Origin: Pegoplata infirma
Lineage: Eukaryota > Arthropoda > Insecta > Diptera > Anthomyiidae
Length of the DNA stretch: 64,000 nt
NCBI GenBank assembly: GCA_963921195.1
Contig: OY992537.1
Coordinates: forward strand, 82,349,287 to 82,413,286
Direction of reading: 5' to 3'
Below are positions 35,191 through 46,706 of the stretch, one piece after another. Position 1 is the first letter of the stretch; every line of letters begins with the position of its first letter. Below the pieces are notes generated by a model that worked only from the letters and a program-made list of their open reading frames with translations, was not told the DNA's origin and did no database searches. Position numbers and translations under genes: made by a program.

Positions 35191-35261
35191 TATTTTTAGC
35201 CGGGTAATTAATTTTTTAACTCATGAACTAATGCCGAACAAAATCAACAAACTATTTTTGA

Positions 35262-35800
35262 AATATTTGTACGTGTCCTAGAATAACATTGGTGAGAGAA
35301 AATGAAAGAAGAGGAGCTCCCCTAATTTTTCCATTTTTTATTTTGCCATATCTGGACAAAAGGATGTGAATAAAGTCATTTGAAAACGTTATCAAAATAT
35401 TTTGTTGGGAATTTTAAATGATATTGAAAGATACATTTTTTAAAGGACGTAACCACAGTACATGAGTAGTAGTATCACAGAGTTGCATCTGATGGGTATA
35501 AGTATTAGTGACAGCACACGGTGTAACTTTTGACGTTTCATACAAAACGTAAACAAACATCATAAATACATGCACAAAAGCTCACACGTACAGGCACACA
35601 TATACTAGGCAGCGATGATCATTCTGTACTAAAAACCCTACCACCATATTGGAAAGTACGCAATTAGCACCAGTGTTTGCATACTAGTCTGTACTGTGGA
35701 CGTAACTAACCACATTTTTCTGATATATAAAAGTAATAAAATGGGAAAATCCTCTTTCATTTGCTGTCACTAGAGACATGCTAGGACAAGTACAAATATT
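35262..35800. mobile_element. Inverted-repeat element in PLE2 right arm
   Basis: AATATTTGTACGTGTCCTAG at the left is matched by CTAGGACAAGTACAAATATT at the right. Further subterminal similarity covers AAATGAAAGA and related words. The left Penelope arm has no such block at this place, so it is an insertion. It contains a smaller hAT-type MITE. Confidence 0.65.
35454..35698. mobile_element. 245-bp hAT-type MITE
   Basis: TIRs CACAGTACATGAGTAG and CACAGTACAGACTAG, flanked by the 8-bp repeat GACGTAAC (35446-35453, 35699-35706). The 8-bp duplication points to hAT rather than Transib, despite the CACAGTA start. Confidence 0.7.
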
Positions 35801-35972
35801 AAAAAAATATTTTATAAAATGTAGTCCTTTAAAATTTTGAAGTCCTTTTAAAAGGAAACAGGATCACGAAAATAAAAACTATAAACGCAGGTTTATTATG
35901 TTAAGTCTCTAGTTCCAAAAGTTTATTAACCAGTTCGTGTTAAACGACTTTTTTAATTTTTATCGGACGGTT

Positions 35973-36333
35973 CCAGTCTGCGCAGTTTCGACGCGACAAT
36001 TTTTTCGAAGTATTTTCGAAGCTTTTTCGCAAAAATGATTCGAAGTCGATATTACATACAGTCGATATTTTAACGTTTCTCGAACTCATATTTTTATTGA
36101 AAAGCTAATCGATCTCGAAATGATTTCCAATCTAAATTTTAGGAATTCTCGTATTTGTTGTTCCATCGAAAAAAATATTTATTTTCGATATAACATCTTG
36201 TTTTAGTTTTATTAAATTTTACAAAAATTCCACAAATTTTAATTGTTATTGAAAAAAAAAAAAATAATATTTAACATTAGAATAATAAAAAAATAAAAAA
36301 AAAAATCCTGCTAGACAACTAGGCCATATACAA
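35973..36333. other. AT-rich DNA, no gene seen
   Basis: Contains TTCGAAG words (about 36005-36045) and an AT homopolymer-rich stretch; no element ends or coding resemblance noticed. Confidence 0.4.
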
Positions 36334-36335
36334 TA

Positions 36336-38219
36336 GAGCACCCACAAAATGTATGGGATGTGCAAAAGTGTATTTTTTATCGCTCCCCGCGCATTTTCGG
36401 TTGTGTTTGGAGTAAAAAATAATATATGTCCAGAAATTGGACTTCTAGGTTGCAAACAGGCCAAGCGGTTTGAACTTTTGACCTCAAAAATGGGGTAAAA
36501 ACCTTTATAGATTAATTTGGGTGTAACTCTTAAAATAAAAGTTTTTCGCAACTAACTTATATAACAATTTTTTTGCAGAATCAAAATGCAAAGATTTTTC
36601 TCTCATACTGTTTTGACCTAAATTTGTCCGATCGCGGTGTTTTAAGCGGTTAAATTCGAAATTTGGGTCAGAATTTTTTTTTTTTTAAATTCTCATAAAT
36701 TTTTAAATTGGGGAAAATTTGAACTCTTTGCATAATTTAATAGGGTATTGAATGTAGTTTTAAAAAAATTTTTTTTTTGCAAAAATGTATCGACCCTGTC
36801 ATAAAAAAATTCCAAAGTACTACTCTGAATCTCATTTTTTTTACTATTCAACCATAATATGGGCGAATACTCACTTTGTAATTCCGTGTGTTACGCACTG
36901 AAACATCTGTCTAGGATTTCTCTAAATAGATATGGGGTATTCAGTGCCAAATCGGACACTTTGAAAAAATTTTATTTTATATTTTTTAATTATTTTTACA
37001 TTTTTTTTAACCATCAAAAACCCCATCCAAGTTAATTTTCAAATTTTTGAGATTCAAAATATATCGAATTTAAAAATAAAAAAAAAATATCGTTTTCCGT
37101 ATTTTTAACATAACTTTTTCAAAAATGGTCCAAATTTATTTTTTTTTTTTAATTTTTGTTTTTTTATTTAAAATTTCTTAAAGTGTTCTAATATACGATT
37201 TTTAAATGAATGCACTTTGACTTTTTTTTCAATTTTTTCTAAAAATTTTTAATTTGATTTTTTTTTTTTTTTTTAATTTTACATGGTAAACTTAATATTT
37301 TCTTAAAATTTTAAGCTTAAGTAGATCGTGGGATTATGATAATTAATATATTCAGCGGTTTTTGAATTTTTTTTGCTGTCTTCCAATTTTTATTAAAACT
37401 CTTTCAAGAAATGACTAAAATTTCAACACATTATTTTGAATTTGGATCATTTTTAAAGAAGTGATAGGTGAAAAACGGTAAAACGTGTTATTTTTTTTTT
37501 AATTCGATATTTTTTGAACGGATTATCAAAAAAGATCTCAAAATTTACTTTGAAGGGGTTTTTAAAGGGTACTAAAAAATTGGAAAAATATAAAATTAAA
37601 AATTTTCCAAGCGTCCGATTTGGCATGGAATACCCCATATATTATATGTGGAATCCTAGACCCATCTTTGGATGCTTAACACACGCAATGACAAAGTGAG
37701 TATACCCCTATAACGTGGTTGAAGCTTAAAAAATTGGGGTTCAGAGCAGGATTTTGTCAATTTTTCATGGAAGGGCCGATATATTTTTGCAAAAAAATTT
37801 TTTTTGGAAAACTACATTCAATACCCTATTAAATTATGCAAAGAGCGTAAATTTTCCGTAATTTAAAAATTTACTAGAATTTTTTAAAAAAAGTTCTCAC
37901 CCAAATTTCGATTTTAATCGCTCAAAACACCGCGATCGGACATATTTAGGCCAAAACAGTATGAGAGAAAAATCTTTGCATTTTGATTCTACAAAAAATT
38001 GTTATGAAAGTTAATTGCGAAAAACTCTTATTTTAAGAGTTGCAGCCAAATAAATCTATAAAGGTTTTTTAGCCTATTTTTGAGGTCAAAAGTTCAAACC
38101 GCTTGGCCTGTTTGCAACCTAGAAGTCCAATTTCTGGATAGATATTATTTTTTACTCCCAACTCAACCGAAAGTGAGCGGGGAGCGATAAAAAAAACAAT
38201 TATGCACATATGGGTACTC
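36336..38219. mobile_element. 1.9-kb foldback element
   Basis: Almost the whole element is a palindrome. TIRs are GAGCACCCACAAAATGTATGG and, inverted, GAGTACCCATATGTGC, with TA on both sides (36334-36335, 38220-38221; AAT is an alternative). Arms of about 900 bp match through ATCGCTCCCCGC, GCAAACAGGCCAAGCGGTTT, CACCGCGATCGGACA and GTATTCAGTGCCAAATCGG, with a centre near 37270. No protein is coded. A related piece lies at 54830-54990. Confidence 0.75.
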
Positions 38220-38431
38220 TAATATACAACTTGAAATTTGTTTGTACTAATATATATTTTGAAATAAAAATATTTTCAAATTATGAAAATTATGCCAAAA
38301 TAAAATAAATTGAATATAAAAACAGGGTAATTCAATTAATAATAAAAATTATAATTTAAGGGCAATTCAAATAATAATAAAAAATTAAAATTTTAGTAAA
38401 AGTAATTTTAAAACCGTACGTTTGTTATCAA

Positions 38432-38505
38432 ACTTTGGCTGAAGGAGTAAGGCGTTAGACCAGTAAACTGGGAGTTCTGAGTTCAAACCTCAAGTGAGGC
38501 TGATA
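38432..38505 (+). pseudogene. tRNA-like sequence (tRNA-Ser-like), degenerate
   Basis: TTGGCTGAAGGAGTAAGGCG resembles a tRNA D-arm/A-box, and CTGAGTTCAAACCTCAA forms a plausible T-arm with a B-box-like loop. The anticodon arm is poor and the acceptor stem is not convincing. It may be a decayed tRNA pseudogene or the head of a SINE. It lies between the foldback element and TE-B. Confidence 0.35.
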
Positions 38506-38519
38506 AAAAAAAGTAATTG

Positions 38520-41001
38520 CCCGGCTAAAAATAAATGTGTATGTTCATATATGGCTATGTATTGATCTTTATTTGATCATATATGACATATAAGGAGACA
38601 TATATACGACCATATATGCAAAAATCGATCCCATATATGCGGTCGTATGTAAACTATGTACCATATATGATATCATATATGGAAGCATATATGTATGCAA
38701 ATTTGAATCAGAATTACAAAAAAAAAGTTTTTTACGAATAAAATTATATTTTATTACCATCGATTAACTTATATATATGTACATAAATTTAACTGCAATA
38801 CTGGTGCATATAAATAATTTAACAACTATTGTCCTACTTGCAAAATATTCTGCTTAAAAAATTACTTGTACGTAGAAAAATTTTGGAAAAGGTAAGTTTT
38901 CATTAATATATATAAAGAATTCTAAAATGTTTTAATTTTTTTCCAGTTCGTGTTTTAATTTTTTTCCAGTTCATCGTCATAACAAGTATAAGCGTGGACA
39001 TCATTCATCCAAAACAAGATGAACTGGAAATTTTCGTATTCAAAATGTCGAAAAAACAATATTATTGAGTTCTTTGATGTTGAAGAAAATTAAACTACGC
39101 AGCTACGTTAAGCTTTCGCAACTTGGAGGAGAGGGCATATGCACCACCGTAATGTTATCACTGCGATTTCAATATTACAAACTTTTTACAAATCCCTTAA
39201 TGTCGCCATATCAAATTGGAAATAAAAAGATCGTATAAGCAGTTTTGATACCGAGTTACGAGTTGAAGAAAGCTCTTCTACTTGAAAGAGAGAACATATG
39301 CGCCACCATAACGTTATCACTACGATTTCAACACTACAAACTATTTTGAAATCCCTTACTGCCGCAATAGCAAATTGGAAATGGAAACAACATATATGCA
39401 GTTTGAAGGTCGAGTTACGAGTTACAGCAACGTTCAGCTTACTCAACTTGGGGGAAAAATCATATGCACCACCATAACGTTATCACTACGATTTCAACAC
39501 TACAAACTTTTGACATCCCTTACTTCAGTTTTGATGTTGAGTTACGATTTGGGAAGGACAACGTTTTTACTAACAATCACAAGAAGTCCGTCACCTTACC
39601 TACATGGAAAATATTGTCGGCATGATGTAAGTATTAATAGTTTATTTATCCCTCTCCTTCAAATATCCTCACAAACATAACCCAGTAAGGTAATATACAT
39701 ACTACTAAATATATTGCTTTTAATAAAAGTTTTAAGTACTCATTTGCTTATTATGAGTAAAAAATCCTTTTAGTAGTAGTAAGTTATTTTTTGCTGGAAT
39801 AAAGGAATGTGGAATTATTTTTAATATTTTTTTTTTCAGTTGGAATTCCGTAAAAAGTATTCGATGGTCTTAAGCATCCCATGGTCTTAACAAAATACAC
39901 TCTATTAACATGTATGTATCTAGGAAGTCAATATTTAAAGGCACATGGATGTTTCTTCAAATGATGTCAGTGTTATCATTAAAACCCATCAGCACCAAAT
40001 GCTATTGTTGGTAATACTTAAGGGCTTGTCACAGAGTCAATTCCGTTACGAAGTGGTTTGAAAGTTTTTCTCTAAAAACGTAAAACAAAATATTTTTTCG
40101 GAATCCACTCCTATGTAATTGAATCCCACTTTGATTTTTGAAAGTGATTTCATTCCAAAAAAAATATTCGTTTTGCGTATTACGAGTAAACCAATAATTG
40201 AAATTCCTAAAAAAAATCGATTTGCGTTTTACGAGTAAACCACTTATTACAATTCCGAACGGAATTAAGCCTGTGACATGCCCTTTAATACAATAAAATA
40301 TCTAGAAATACCTTATATTAATAATAATTAATATTTTATACCTTTTTTTATAGATTTTGACTTTAAATATGCTAAAATAATGTTTATAGCATAACAAAAC
40401 CGCTAAGTCTGAAGAAAATCTAATTTAACAATAAAACAAGAAAACAACAAGGAAATCATCCTTCCTTTAATAAGCCCTTTGCTCGCTTCTTGATATTTTA
40501 AATCCTTTACTATTTTTTTACCATCAAAATGTGTTCTAATATCTATAAGTTAAATTATTTATTTTTATATGGTCACCAAATTTGCAAACGGAGTAAGTAA
40601 AAAATCATCAAACTAAAGGTTTTTATTGAGATACATAATGAATAAAAAAAAAAAATTTACTTTTAATTATACTTATGTACACCGTTTGCAATTCTGGTGA
40701 ATATATACATAATAATCTATTACATATAGTTTAAGATGAAAAAGTAATTAAAAAATAAGAAAAAGAATGTAAAACAAATTGAAAACAAGATCATATATGA
40801 TCCAATATATGATCCAATATATGACCCAATATATGATACAATATATGATCACATATATTGGATCATATATGATCGTGTCTTATATAAGCGCCAATTTTGG
40901 AATATGTTCATATATGAGACCATATTTGACACTATATATGATACTGTATATGGTCTCATATATGATATCATATATGATCATATACAACATTTTTAGCCGG
41001 G
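38520..41001 (-). mobile_element. TE-B: second copy of the CCCGGCTAAAAAT element, inverted
   Basis: A 2482-bp element with ends CCCGGCTAAAAATAAATG and ACAACATTTTTAGCCGGG, and TG on both sides (38518-38519, 41002-41003). It is in reverse orientation relative to TE-A and matches it along its length, including CATATATG arrays (38545-38700, 40785-40985), the ~160-bp repeats and the TTAA-flanked MITE. It lacks the BEL and the 34357-34603 insertions, so it serves as the empty-site reference. No transposase frame. Confidence 0.75.
40022..40284. mobile_element. TTAA-flanked MITE in TE-B
   Basis: Same MITE as 33184-33454, inverted together with its host: GGGCTTGTCACAGAG at the left, CCTGTGACATGCCC at the right, TTAA at 40018-40021 and 40285-40288. 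Confidence 0.65.
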
Positions 41002-41132
41002 TGGTAAAAATTAAATTTAAAGAATTAGTAAATTAAATTAGTAAAAATTAGTTAATAGTAAGTAATCAGTATTTAGTATAACATTTTTTTTCTTACCGTA
41101 TTTAACACGCAATTAATTAAATTATTAAAAAG

Positions 41133-41540
41133 CAAATCTATTGATCAACAAAATTATTATGAGTCAATCAATTTTTTGATTAAAATTTTTGTTATTTTCT
41201 TTAATTGTCGAATTACAAATTTTCAACATACCAGATTTGTTTCGCTTTAATTTATTTGGTTAGATTACTTAAAAAATATACAATATAATCGGGTTTTACT
41301 TTTTTTTATTGTTGGCAACATATTGGCAAGCTAAAAATATGAATTTTTTGATAATTTTGACATAAGCTTACAATTCATTTGTTGAATCAATCATTATTTT
41401 GATTGACTATAAATAAAAACTTGATCACCTACAATTTGATGATTGGTATAACAATTTTTTTAATTGGAGGAATTTCAATTAAAAAATTGATTGAATCCGC
41501 GTTTTTGTTGATTGAAATTCGTTTCAAATTTTTTTCTGTG
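41133..41540. mobile_element. MITE with TTTTTTCTGTG terminus, copy 2
   Basis: Matches 21408-21900 through TCTATTGATCAACAAAAT, TGATGATTGGTATAACA and CGTTTCAAATTTTTTTCTGTG. The left end seems truncated, because the CACACAAAAAA start is missing. Confidence 0.55.
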
Positions 41541-43361
41541 TATGGCTCTCACTTATAGCTCTTACGTGAAGAAATAAAAATATTTTTTTTAAATCTTCAA
41601 ACTTGAATGTTTTCAAGATTAAAATAAATATAAATAGGCTATGACCAAACAATTTTGGGAGTTGTGCCCCCTTTTTCAAATTCCTGGATACGTCGCTGTA
41701 TACTCTAAATACAGTATGGGAGAACTTTGTCACTCCGTATGTAACTCTGTTTCTTGAAAACAAGCTAACTTTTGAAAGACTACACTGAGACTGCCGAAAC
41801 TTGGCAGATATATTAATCATTCTCCAGGTTAAGTTGGTGTTACCTTTCAGCAAAATCGATTTAGTGGTTCGAAAGTTATAACCAAATAATTAAATTTCGG
41901 CAATAAATGATTTTTTGATATCTCTCTTATTTTTCGAGAAAATTCGAATATTTCAATATTTTTAATTCAACCGCGATTTTTGCAATCGAAGATGCTCTAT
42001 CGAAGATTTTGGTTTTTATTGCTAAATTTTTCTTAGACATCCCAAATACATATTCAAAAAAAAATTATGGTATTCTCACTTTTGACTTAAAACTGTCTCG
42101 GACCACCCGTGGTTGGTTGCATTCTTTTATTTTTTTTATTTCAATAATTATTTTTTTCAAAGTGTCAATAATGCTATAACAACACAAATTGATTGCTGAT
42201 ACTATTAACATATTTTTTTTAGTGTAACCAAATTAAATTTTACGACATATTTCTCAGTGAGTAAGCACAAGAAAAAAAAGCTTTTTATAAAAAGCTTTTA
42301 AAACATTTAATAGAAACGTATGTGTGTGTCTGTGATAACTTATGTATGTTTGCCGTATTTATGAACCATTATAGCTTTTGAAAAAAAGCTTGTATTGCAC
42401 AGTAGATTTTAGTTATAACGAATAATAAAAAAATTTCTTTCTACTTTTACTACAGCTGAAAAGTTTTGTTTACTTTTTGTGTAGACAATTTCCAGATGTA
42501 GTAAAAGTAGTAAAAAAAGAGCATTTTTTTAATACAAACCAAAAAAAAATTATTATTTTACTTGATTAGCTTATTAACGACAAAAAGTTTTATTTCAGTG
42601 GGATAATGCTTTCAGATTTAAAATTTACTTTGAAAAAAAAAATAGGGAAGTGGAGGCTCTTCCCTATTTTTTTTTTTTTTTTTAATTTTCACAACAGAGA
42701 TTCTTTTTCGCTTCGGGTGTATTCACCCAATTTTTTAAAATTTGATATTCCTTCGAATTTTAATTGAAAATGTTTTTCTTGTAACAATTATAGATTATAG
42801 ATCCATTATAGATTATAGATCCAGTTAATATATTTATTAATTGCAAGAAAACAAATTTAAAAATTTCCAAATTTAAAAGAATATCAAATTTTTGAAAGTT
42901 GGGTAAATGGTTAAAGAGTACTGCCGAATCTTGAACAGTACTCCTATCTGTGTCATCTTTATCGTGTTATAAAAACGATTTTTTTACAGTGTTTGGATGC
43001 ATTTAATAACACAATAAAGTTTGGTGATTTTTAGGTAATTAAAGTTTTTGAATTTCAGGGTAATCGGTCCCGTAAATACTTACTAAATAGGCAAATTATT
43101 AAAAATAGTCCACGGTGCATCGTTGCGTATGATTGCTATTTAAACGTACTTACAAAATTAACCATACGCCTTTAGTTTTCAGACAATTGTTATTATAATT
43201 ATAATAAAAGTTCACCAACATTAAATGCGTGTAAAACAAATCTTAAGCTGAACTAAAAAGCCTCGAGTGTTTTGTTATGGAATATGTCAACTTTCATTTG
43301 CTTTTATCCCATTCCGATTTTTGTTGTTGAATTGTGTAATTAGCGTAACAAAAAAAATCTA
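41541..43361. other. AT-rich DNA, no gene; one strong hairpin
   Basis: No coding resemblance. At about 42638-42676 an AAAAATAGGGAAG stem pairs with CTTCCCTATTTTT around an 8-base loop, followed by a long T run. In this eukaryotic setting I do not call it a terminator. Confidence 0.4.
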
Positions 43362-43413
43362 GTTACTAACGCGTTGCGCAAACAGGCGAGAAACAAATGC
43401 GCCACAGTACTCA

Positions 43414-44001
43414 CAAGGGAAGTATCTCAACCCTTATGAACCAATTTGCCTGAAACTTAAAATATACATAGAAGAGACGATTTTAAGGTTGGGGTGTCTC
43501 GGCTTATCGGCCATATCAGTGATTCAAAATTTCGTTGTCCCCTTATGAAACAATGTGGACCTCCGGGAAAATTTCGATAACTCCAGAACTAATAGGAATA
43601 TCCTCTAGAGCAAAAATACGTATCGACTTAAATTTAACAAAGATTATTTCATATTCATATGGACATCGTAGGTCAATGTCTTCATATAAATACCCCCCAA
43701 AATTTACACATTTTTATGAAAAAAGTTTTTAACGAAGCCAAACTTTTACAATGTTATGCCACCGTTGGATAGGCATTAAAAAAACCTTTCTTCTCATATG
43801 TAAACATCATATAGTTTCTTCGAAAGAAATGGCTGAAAAATCCAAAAAACGATTTTTTCGCCATTTTTTGACCCATGTTTTGAACCCCTAAATCCGCGAT
43901 ATGGCCGATAAGCCGAGACACCCCAACCTTAGAATTGTCTCTTTTATATATATTTTACGTTTCATGCAAATCGGTTCATAAGGGTTGAGATACTTCCCTT
44001 G
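43414..44001. mobile_element. CAAGGG-terminus MITE, copy 2 (TCA duplication)
   Basis: A 588-bp element with long TIRs starting CAAGGGAAGTATCTCAACCC at both ends, flanked by TCA (43411-43413, 44002-44004). LINE copy 1 shows the uninterrupted site (GTACTCAGACGTG near 14392), confirming the insertion and the 3-bp duplication. Interior closely matches copy 1 at 12276-12851. Confidence 0.85.
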
Positions 44002-44107
44002 TCAGACGCGAAAAGATTTTGTATGCTGGGCAGCAAGGACTTTTGGTAATTTGTTAAAAGAATAAAGACTAACACTAGTTCATCCATTCTAACCCTTATA
44101 AATAAAT

Positions 44108-44300
44108 CCCATGCCAAAATTGATTAGATCTGGCTGATCTATTTGTATCTAATTATATCAATTGTATCTGATCAGATCTGTTATATGCGACATTTGTCCA
44201 CAATTAGATCAAGGTAGATCTAATCAGTTATTGCATTTGATCAGATTTCTTTGATATAATCAGATCCAATCATATCTAATAGATTTTTACACGGTATGAC
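44108..44300. mobile_element. Small AGATC-rich MITE in LINE copy 2
   Basis: About 190 bp interrupting the LINE fragment. Imperfect TIRs CCATGCCAAAATTGATTAG and ACCGTGTAAAAATCTATTAG. The interior is dominated by variants of AGATCTAATCAG and TGATCAGAT. No target duplication fixed. Confidence 0.5.
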
Positions 44301-44390
44301 CAAACATTCACTGATTCGGTTGATAAATCCAACCTTTTAGCAGAAACTCATTCTTGCGGGAAAATAATCAACCACTGCCCGAACTCGAGA

Positions 44391-44670
44391 GATGGCCTAA
44401 AATTGCTTTTGCTTCGCTACAGGTTAACCTTCCCTAAAAAATGAAAGATGGCATCATAACTAATATTGTGTGCCAAATTTCATAACCCTGCGACGATTAG
44501 AAGGGGATGCTAACTGATAACATGTGATTGCAACTCGGAATATATATATATATATTTTTTTAATTCTAAACAAGAAACAAGAGCACATAATTCACCTGTG
44601 GCCATTTTGTCGTAGAATTGTCTACAAAGGACAATAAGGAGATATAAACAGCCAAAATCTTTGTGTAATA
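44391..44670. mobile_element. Degraded relative of the BEL-resident hAT MITE
   Basis: TGGCCTAAAATTGCTTTTGC, CGCTACAGGTTAAC, GAAAGATGGCATC, AGAAGGGGATGCTAACTGAT and TGTGGCCATTTTGTC follow the same order as the minus strand of the right arm at 30240-30500. It ends without a visible second arm. Confidence 0.65.
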
Positions 44671-44689
44671 GAAACTTCCATCCCTCAAA

Positions 44690-44980
44690 TGAACAAATTG
44701 CTCATTTACTTGTATAGTGTCATAACTCGAAATATGTCGTTTTTGGATATACAATACAGAATTAATTGTTATATCCTGCTTTATATTGTGTCAAAAATTC
44801 GTATTAATATCTTTTAAACTCACCGTTTGAGAAATGAACACGCCATTATAACATTTTCTATGTACGGGCCTTTTGCAATGCAAACCAAGTTTCAATTGCA
44901 AACTTTAAACAGGTTTTCTGTAAAATCAAACATTCTGCGTTATGACACTATACAAGTAAATGAGCGAAATGTTAAATTTC
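44690..44980. mobile_element. Inverted-repeat element CTCATTTACTTG, copy 1
   Basis: GCTCATTTACTTGTATAGTG is matched by its inverted copy CACTATACAAGTAAATGAGC about 250 bp later. The interior includes AACACGCCATTATAACATTTT, shared in inverted orientation with the copy at 48735-49045. Confidence 0.6.
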
Positions 44981-46706
44981 ATTTTGACCTGTCAACTAAT
45001 CCGTGTTCAAAAAGGCGATACAGTGATTTTTTTAATGGAAAATTAGAAATTCGTGGTGTAATTAAATATTTGGGTGAAATCAAAAAATATCAGTGTTTTT
45101 GAGCCAAAATTGTACAAACAAAAAATTTAAATTTTTGGTAAATTTTTTTATTAAAATCGATATGTTACATCCCTACTAATATAACTATACAAAATCTCTT
45201 CTACAAATTGTTTCAAACAAATTTTATCGACAATTTTATGATTTTTTTGGTGACGGAGTTTACATTCACCTTAAAAAAATACATGAAATTTTTTGAATTT
45301 TCTTTGAAAACATTTTATTGTTATTTAAAACACTTATTTATGTAATTGCTAACAATTTTTGTAATTAGGATTTTTTTTTGGTTTTTGTTATTAAAGATTT
45401 TACAATTATTTTTTATTTTAATAGGATTTTTCTAAGAAAATGTAAATTAAATTTATTATTATTTCTGTTAAAATTAGTTTTTTTACTTTTTTGAATGACT
45501 AGTGTTTATATTTGCGTCGGTTTTAACAACTACATAAGGTTTTTTAATGCTATCTGCAAAAAATAAAAAAAAAGTTGACGGAGTTTACAGAGACGGAGTT
45601 TACATTTCGTCACTTTTTGCCCTTTTTTTCGAAAACTATTTGTCGGAAATTGGTTTCCGAAAAAAAATCATTAGATGTCAACTAGATACCTCAAAATATG
45701 ACGATATTTCAGATACACGCGAAGTAGTTTTGTTGTAAACGTGGAGACGTTTTAAAAAAATTCTTAAAAAACAAAAAATAATTTATTCTATTAAATGCAT
45801 TACAATTTATTTATACAGTTGTAAATTAATCACGTTGGGACTATTTGTTTATTGTCAATCTTATGGATGCGCTAAATATCCTTTTTTATTTTTTTTTATT
45901 TCGGCAAAAATGCTTTGAAAATTTTGTTTGTATTGTTGGTGTAACTTCCCTCCTTCAAAATCTAGAAACAGGATGAGTCTTAAATGTGAAATAACTCTAA
46001 AAGTTAAAATTTTCATTAAATTAAAGAAGAAATTTTATTTAGTTTCACTAAATAGTGAAATTATTCTTTTTTAAGTCTCATATCTGAAAAAATGTGACAT
46101 ATATATATTTAAATCTCACTGATAAGTGAATATGTGATGAATTTACATCTGTATAAAAAATGTTAATGCATTTGAAAGAATAAATTCTTTTTTCTCTTTT
46201 TGTAATTCTTTTTTTTGTCCGCCAAAAAAAAAAGCGCCTATTACTTTTTTATATTTTATGGCTCATTTTTCTTCTTTTATAATCTAAAAACATAATCCGC
46301 CTAAAAATTGGGGTAACACCAAAATTTTATTTAAAATCTCTCCAGGGCACCGTGCCTTCTTATTTTTTTTGCCATTCAGAAACAAAATTTCATATACAGA
46401 GTAGTATTTTACAAAATTTGTAACAAATGATGACCAAAAAATTAAGTATTTATGTATTTGAAAATGTTGAATAATTCGACACAAAAAACCCGGTTTTTCG
46501 AATTCTAGAAAAAACCCGGTTTTAAGAAACCGGTTTGAAAAAACTGAATAATTCGGAAACCGCTTTTGACAACTCTAGTTCTTATGAGCTCATCATTGTT
46601 GATAGTGTTGTTACAAACAAATCTTAAGAATCGGCCGAAGGTATCTATTGACAAAAGCTTAAATTCGTTTGGATTCAAGTATTGGTAGATTCCATGATTC
46701 ATACCA
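44981..46706. other. AT-rich DNA, no gene recognised
   Basis: No domain resemblance. The phrase GACGGAGTTTACA occurs three times (45253, 45579 and 45593), and CCCGGTTTT words recur at 46489-46545. No element ends fixed. Confidence 0.4.

Larger units (their letters stand above)
23875..35204. mobile_element. TE-A: unclassified CCCGGCTAAAAAT element, split by BEL
   Basis: TIR CCCGGCTAAAAAT at 23875 and ATTTTTAGCCGGG ending at 35204, with TA on both sides (23873-23874, 35205-35206). Without the BEL insertion and one target copy it is about 2.75 kb. It has no transposase frame. Landmarks are subterminal arrays of CATATATG words (32492-32670 and 35030-35190), a TTAA-flanked MITE (33184-33454), ~160-bp internal repeats (33930-34350) and a MITE at 34357-34603. 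TE-B at 38520-41001 is a second copy in opposite orientation. The TA duplication is supported by the Penelope left arm, which shows the empty site. Confidence 0.75.
22505..35972. mobile_element. Penelope-type palindrome (PLE2) enclosing a large nest
   Basis: Left arm is 22505-23299; right arm is 23343-23872 plus 35207-35972, split by TE-A. Landmarks: ATTTTGTTCGGCATTAG (about 22722) pairs with CTAATGCCGAACAAAAT (about 35229), and CGTGATCCTGTTTCC (22606) pairs with GGAAACAGGATCACG (about 35863). The inner arms (22763-23299 and 23343-23871) are nearly identical; the outer portions are more diverged and may predate the Penelope insertion. Rejoining the right arm across TE-A restores alignment with the left arm. 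Only a short nuclease remnant is coded (23310-23612). Confidence 0.7.
43362..44390 (+). mobile_element. LINE fragment, copy 2, with three later insertions
   Basis: Pieces at 43362-43413, 44002-44106 and 44301-44390 match 14345-14650 of the LINE copy 1; examples are AACGCGTT...AACAGGCGAG, ACACTAGTTCATCCATTC and TTGATAAATCCAACCTTTTAG. The gaps are filled by a CAAGGG-type MITE, a small AGATC-rich MITE and, at the right end, a hAT-type MITE fragment. It is noncoding and older than those insertions. Confidence 0.75.

Noticed and set aside
35454..35698. Second CACAGTA-ended element considered as another Transib
   Set aside because: The direct repeat is 8 bp (GACGTAAC), not 5 bp, and the nonamer spacing is absent; hAT fits better.
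40779..41036. Repetitive YMIQYMIQYMTQ-like protein frame
   Set aside because: It is a translation of the CATATATG array in TE-B; the same words are read differently in TE-A. Not a gene.
42638..42676. GC-containing hairpin followed by T run, resembling a bacterial terminator
   Set aside because: The context is clearly eukaryotic repeat DNA, so a rho-independent terminator makes no sense here.
45547..45738. 63-codon frame
   Set aside because: AT-rich low-complexity composition, no homologue recognised, no conserved neighbour; treated as chance.
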